Assembly (NCBI GenBank): GCA_945836785.1
Contig: CAMAMD010000061.1
Span: forward strand, 1-7,960
DNA: 7,960 nucleotides
Direction of reading: 5' to 3'
Source: an uncultured Clostridium sp.
GTDB lineage: Bacteria; Bacillota_A; Clostridia; Lachnospirales; Lachnospiraceae
Shown here piece by piece: positions 6,615 to 7,960 of this stretch. Numbering within the stretch: position 1 is the first letter of the stretch; every line of letters begins with the position of its first letter. Below the pieces are notes generated by a model, which saw only the letters and a list, made by a program, of their open reading frames with translations, did no database searches and was not told the origin of the DNA. The translations under genes were made by a program, and so were the position numbers.

Positions 6615-7004
6615 CTATATCAAATCCAGTTTTTTAATTAAGCTGTCAAATTTGATGATATCAATCGGTTTACAAATATACTCCTCATAATCATCACTTG
6701 CATAGCTGGAATCAAATCCCTCATCCAATGCACTGATCATAATCACCTTACAGCGTGAATCTCTTGCCAATCCCAGTTTTCGTTCTGCATCACGAATGGA
6801 AGCAAGTGCCTTATAGCCATCTATCTTCGGCATCATGATGTCCATGCATACCAAATCAAATCTTTCGTTATTGTTTACAGCATTGACAAATTCATCCACT
6901 GCCGCAATCCCATCTCTTGCCAAAACCACCTCACCGTATTTCGACAACAGCTTCTGCATAAACTTTCCGCTTGCAATATCGTCTTCAGCTACTAAAACCT
7001 TCAT
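6615..7004 (-). CDS. stand-alone CheY-like response-regulator receiver protein
   Basis: A single receiver domain with no output domain, 129 residues. The expected active-site set is present: acidic pair Asp8-Asp9 in AEDD, phospho-acceptor Asp55 in CMDIMMPKIDGYKA, Ser91 at the Thr/Ser switch position (MISALDEG) and Lys112 in CKPID. These support phosphorylation at Asp55 and Mg2+ binding. The chain ends at the last helix (KKLDLI), so it signals by protein contact and not by binding DNA. Residues 93-108 (LDEGFDSSYASDDYEE) form an acidic loop that may bear on the partner. No histidine kinase or phosphotransfer protein is in the window, so its phosphodonor is elsewhere. The gene is preceded by ribosome site AGGAGGGG (7012-7019), which overlaps the tetR stop codon, and is followed 11 bases later by rarA, so the three are likely one transcript. 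The target is unknown. Confidence 0.92.
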   Translation of the reverse strand: MKVLVAEDDIASGKFMQKLLSKYGEVVLARDGIAAVDEFVNAVNNNERFDLVCMDIMMPKIDGYKALASIRDAERKLGLARDSRCKVIMISALDEGFDSSYASDDYEEYICKPIDIIKFDSLIKKLDLI

Positions 7005-7017
7005 CTATAAACCCCTC

Positions 7018-7611
7018 CTAATCTTCTTTTTTGAGCATTTCTGTCCACTTTGATATATAATCCATAAACTCCTGTTTAAATGATTTCTTATGATATGTGA
7101 TTCTTCTGCTCAAGATATATGCCATCACTACACCTGTTATATTGTTTGCTAATTCCTTCGGTGTAAATCGATCTACTATCTCCTTTTCTTTTATCGCCCC
7201 CGAAAAAATATCTTCCAGGAAATTAAGTCTTTCCGTAATACACCATGCAATTTTTTCCCGCGTATCTATATTATGTAACAATTCCTCATATTGAAGCATC
7301 AATGTGGAAATCGCATAATAATTATCATAATATGTTGCATATGCCTCCAGATAATCCCACAGCTTTTGCATATAGCTGCCCTCTTTTGACTTGACTGTCT
7401 GCCGGATTCCGTTATCAAACTGCGAATAATAATCAACAACTTCTATCAATACTTCATTGATACCGCCAAAATATTTATATAACAAAGCCTCTGACATGTT
7501 TTCTTTTAGTGCCAGATTGCGGGTTGTAAGTGCAGATAAACCTGAATCACTGATAATTTCAATTGCTGATGCTATAATTCTGTCTTTTCTCGATATAAAA
7601 CTATCACCCAA
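7018..7611 (-). CDS. TetR/AcrR-family transcriptional regulator (TTG start)
   Basis: A 197-residue DNA-binding regulator, typical TetR size. Residues 8-55 are the N-terminal DNA-binding domain: RKDRIIASAIEIISDSGLSALTTRNLA, then the recognition helix region MSEALLYKYFGGINEVL (39-55) with the family's YKYF word. Residues 56-197 are helical, rich in Tyr and Leu, and should form the ligand-binding and dimer part; the ligand cannot be told. The start is TTG at 7609-7611. An in-frame stop TAA lies at 7627-7629, no ATG or GTG lies between, and the next Met (residue 39) would cut the DNA-binding domain. AGAGAGGGG (7618-7626) six bases upstream is a fair ribosome site. It is first in a tight set with the receiver and rarA. 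TetR proteins usually repress themselves and neighbours, often exporters, so the ABC operon 1.8 kb downstream is a plausible target (inference). Confidence 0.9.
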   Translation of the reverse strand: MGDSFISRKDRIIASAIEIISDSGLSALTTRNLALKENMSEALLYKYFGGINEVLIEVVDYYSQFDNGIRQTVKSKEGSYMQKLWDYLEAYATYYDNYYAISTLMLQYEELLHNIDTREKIAWCITERLNFLEDIFSGAIKEKEIVDRFTPKELANNITGVVMAYILSRRITYHKKSFKQEFMDYISKWTEMLKKED

Positions 7612-7617
7612 AACTGT

Positions 7618-7626
7618 CCCCTCTCT
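7618..7626 (-). promoter_or_regulatory. ribosome binding site deciding the TTG start of the TetR gene
   Basis: The minus strand reads AGAGAGGGG, six bases from the TTG. It is the only purine-rich site between the in-frame stop (7627-7629) and the conserved start of the DNA-binding domain, so it supports initiation at TTG. Confidence 0.65.
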
Positions 7627-7660
7627 TTACGCACGCATTCGTTCCCCTATGAATATTATA

Positions 7661-7689
7661 ATTTTATTTCATTTACCTTTTTTTGTCAA
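7661..7689 (-). promoter_or_regulatory. promoter for tetR, the receiver gene and rarA
   Basis: On the minus strand a consensus -35 box TTGACA (7684-7689) is followed after 17 bases by TAAAAT (7661-7666). The predicted start of transcription is near 7654, giving a leader of about 43 bases. A perfect TATAAT (7655-7660) follows directly but would need a 23-base spacer, so I prefer TAAAAT. An imperfect 14-base palindrome (7652-7665, one mismatched pair) covers the -10 region and is a weak candidate for a TetR operator; being only A and T it may be chance. Confidence 0.72.
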
Positions 7690-7725
7690 TAAAATAGGAG
7701 CCATTATATAAATAATAGCTCCTAT
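7688..7725 (-). terminator. intrinsic terminator after the cold-shock gene
   Basis: Arms 7694-7707 and 7712-7725 pair over 14 positions with a single mismatch. The outer eight pairs (ATAGGAGC with GCTCCTAT) are perfect, and the loop is ATAA. On the minus strand the hairpin is followed by TTTATT (7688-7693), a short U-run. On the plus strand the following bases (CCCGTTTCA) would not serve, so it works for the cold-shock transcript only. Its U-run shares two bases with the -35 box of the tetR promoter. Confidence 0.75.
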
Positions 7726-7829
7726 CCCGTTTCACTTAATAATATAACAAATCCTAATTCATAATAGAACACTGTAAGTGCGATATATATTAAATAGGTA
7801 CCATGTTACTTGATCAAGCTGAATAAAAA
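7726..7829 (-). other. untranslated tail of the cold-shock transcript
   Basis: About 100 bases lie between the cold-shock stop codon and the terminator hairpin. They are A/T-rich with no open frame of note. A 10-base palindrome CTTGATCAAG (7809-7818) and a small CACT-GTA-AGTG repeat (7771-7781) are present. I see no promoter or small gene that I can support. Confidence 0.4.
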
Positions 7830-7960
7830 TTAGAGAACAGTTACGTTGGTTGCCTGTGGGCCTTTCTCGCCATTTACAACTTCAAACTCAACCTGCTGAT
7901 TCTCCTCAAGTGTCTTGAATCCTTCCATGTTAAGACCTGTGAAGTGTACGAATACATCCT
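7830..7960 (-). CDS. csp: cold-shock protein, CspA family (3' part)
   Basis: The last 42 codons and the stop of a CspA-type single-stranded nucleic-acid-binding protein; the 5' part lies beyond the right edge. The visible chain opens with [10 protein letters not shown], which contains the RNP-2 motif VFVHF whose aromatic residues stack on bases. It continues with a Met-Glu-Gly-Phe-Lys stretch, [20 protein letters not shown] and the family ending ATNVTVL. The normal protein is about 65-70 residues, so roughly a third, including the RNP-1 motif, is missing because of the window edge and not because of damage. Such proteins act as RNA chaperones in cold or growth shifts. Which paralogue it is cannot be decided here. 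It is closed by its own terminator, so it is a separate transcription unit from tetR. Confidence 0.93.
   Translation of the reverse strand, partial: DVFVHFTGLNMEGFKTLEENQQVEFEVVNGEKGPQATNVTVL

Noticed and set aside
7655..7660. Perfect TATAAT as -10 box of the tetR promoter
   Set aside because: It would be 23 bases from TTGACA, too far; TAAAAT at 7661-7666 gives the ideal 17-base spacer.
7771..7818. Small palindromes in the cold-shock 3' tail as regulatory sites
   Set aside because: They are short (4- to 5-base arms), in A/T-rich DNA, with no promoter nearby; chance is the simplest explanation.

Overview
The window looks like chromosomal DNA from a low-to-mid GC Gram-positive anaerobe, most likely a Clostridia member of the Lachnospiraceae type. 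The basis is the A/T-rich sequence, strong AGGAGG-type ribosome binding sites, a TTG start, the residue style of the cold-shock and RarA proteins, and an export system built without an outer-membrane partner. This placement is inference. Every gene I can support lies on the minus strand, so the window is read from right to left.

Right edge (7830-7960): the 3' end of a CspA-type cold-shock gene, then a roughly 100-base untranslated tail and a hairpin terminator (7688-7725). The terminator U-run overlaps the -35 box of the next promoter (7661-7689, TTGACA-17-TAAAAT). That promoter drives a tight trio: a TetR-type repressor starting at TTG (7018-7611), a stand-alone CheY-like receiver protein (6615-7004), and the AAA+ replication-stress ATPase RarA/MgsA (5284-6603). 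Gaps are 13 and 11 bases, with each ribosome site touching or overlapping the previous stop codon.

Middle to left (444-5198): after an 85-base gap with a 13-base palindrome and an 11-base-spaced direct repeat comes an ABC export operon of the MacAB / YknXYZ kind. Its order is adaptor 1 (3909-5198), ATPase (3154-3912), adaptor 2 (1746-3161), FtsX/MacB-fold permease (444-1727) and a small two-helix membrane protein (160-429). The first three genes overlap by 4 and 8 bases, so translation is probably coupled. The unusual point is that there are two related but different membrane-anchored adaptors for one ATPase and one permease. The second adaptor has a Pro/Glu/Thr-rich repeat linker inserted where the tip of the helical hairpin would be.

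Left edge (1-159): no terminator is visible after the export operon. A good promoter (126-154, TTGAAA-17-TATACT with an extended -10) sits directly behind the last stop codon and drives a gene of which only the first 22 codons are in the window.

How the parts fit (inference): the ATPase and permease form a mechanotransmission-type ABC exporter. The two adaptors probably build a mixed extracytoplasmic collar, and the small protein may be an accessory subunit. The TetR protein could control its own trio, and by read-through or by sites in the 85-base gap also the exporter. No CRISPR array, insertion sequence, tRNA, rRNA or known riboswitch was seen.
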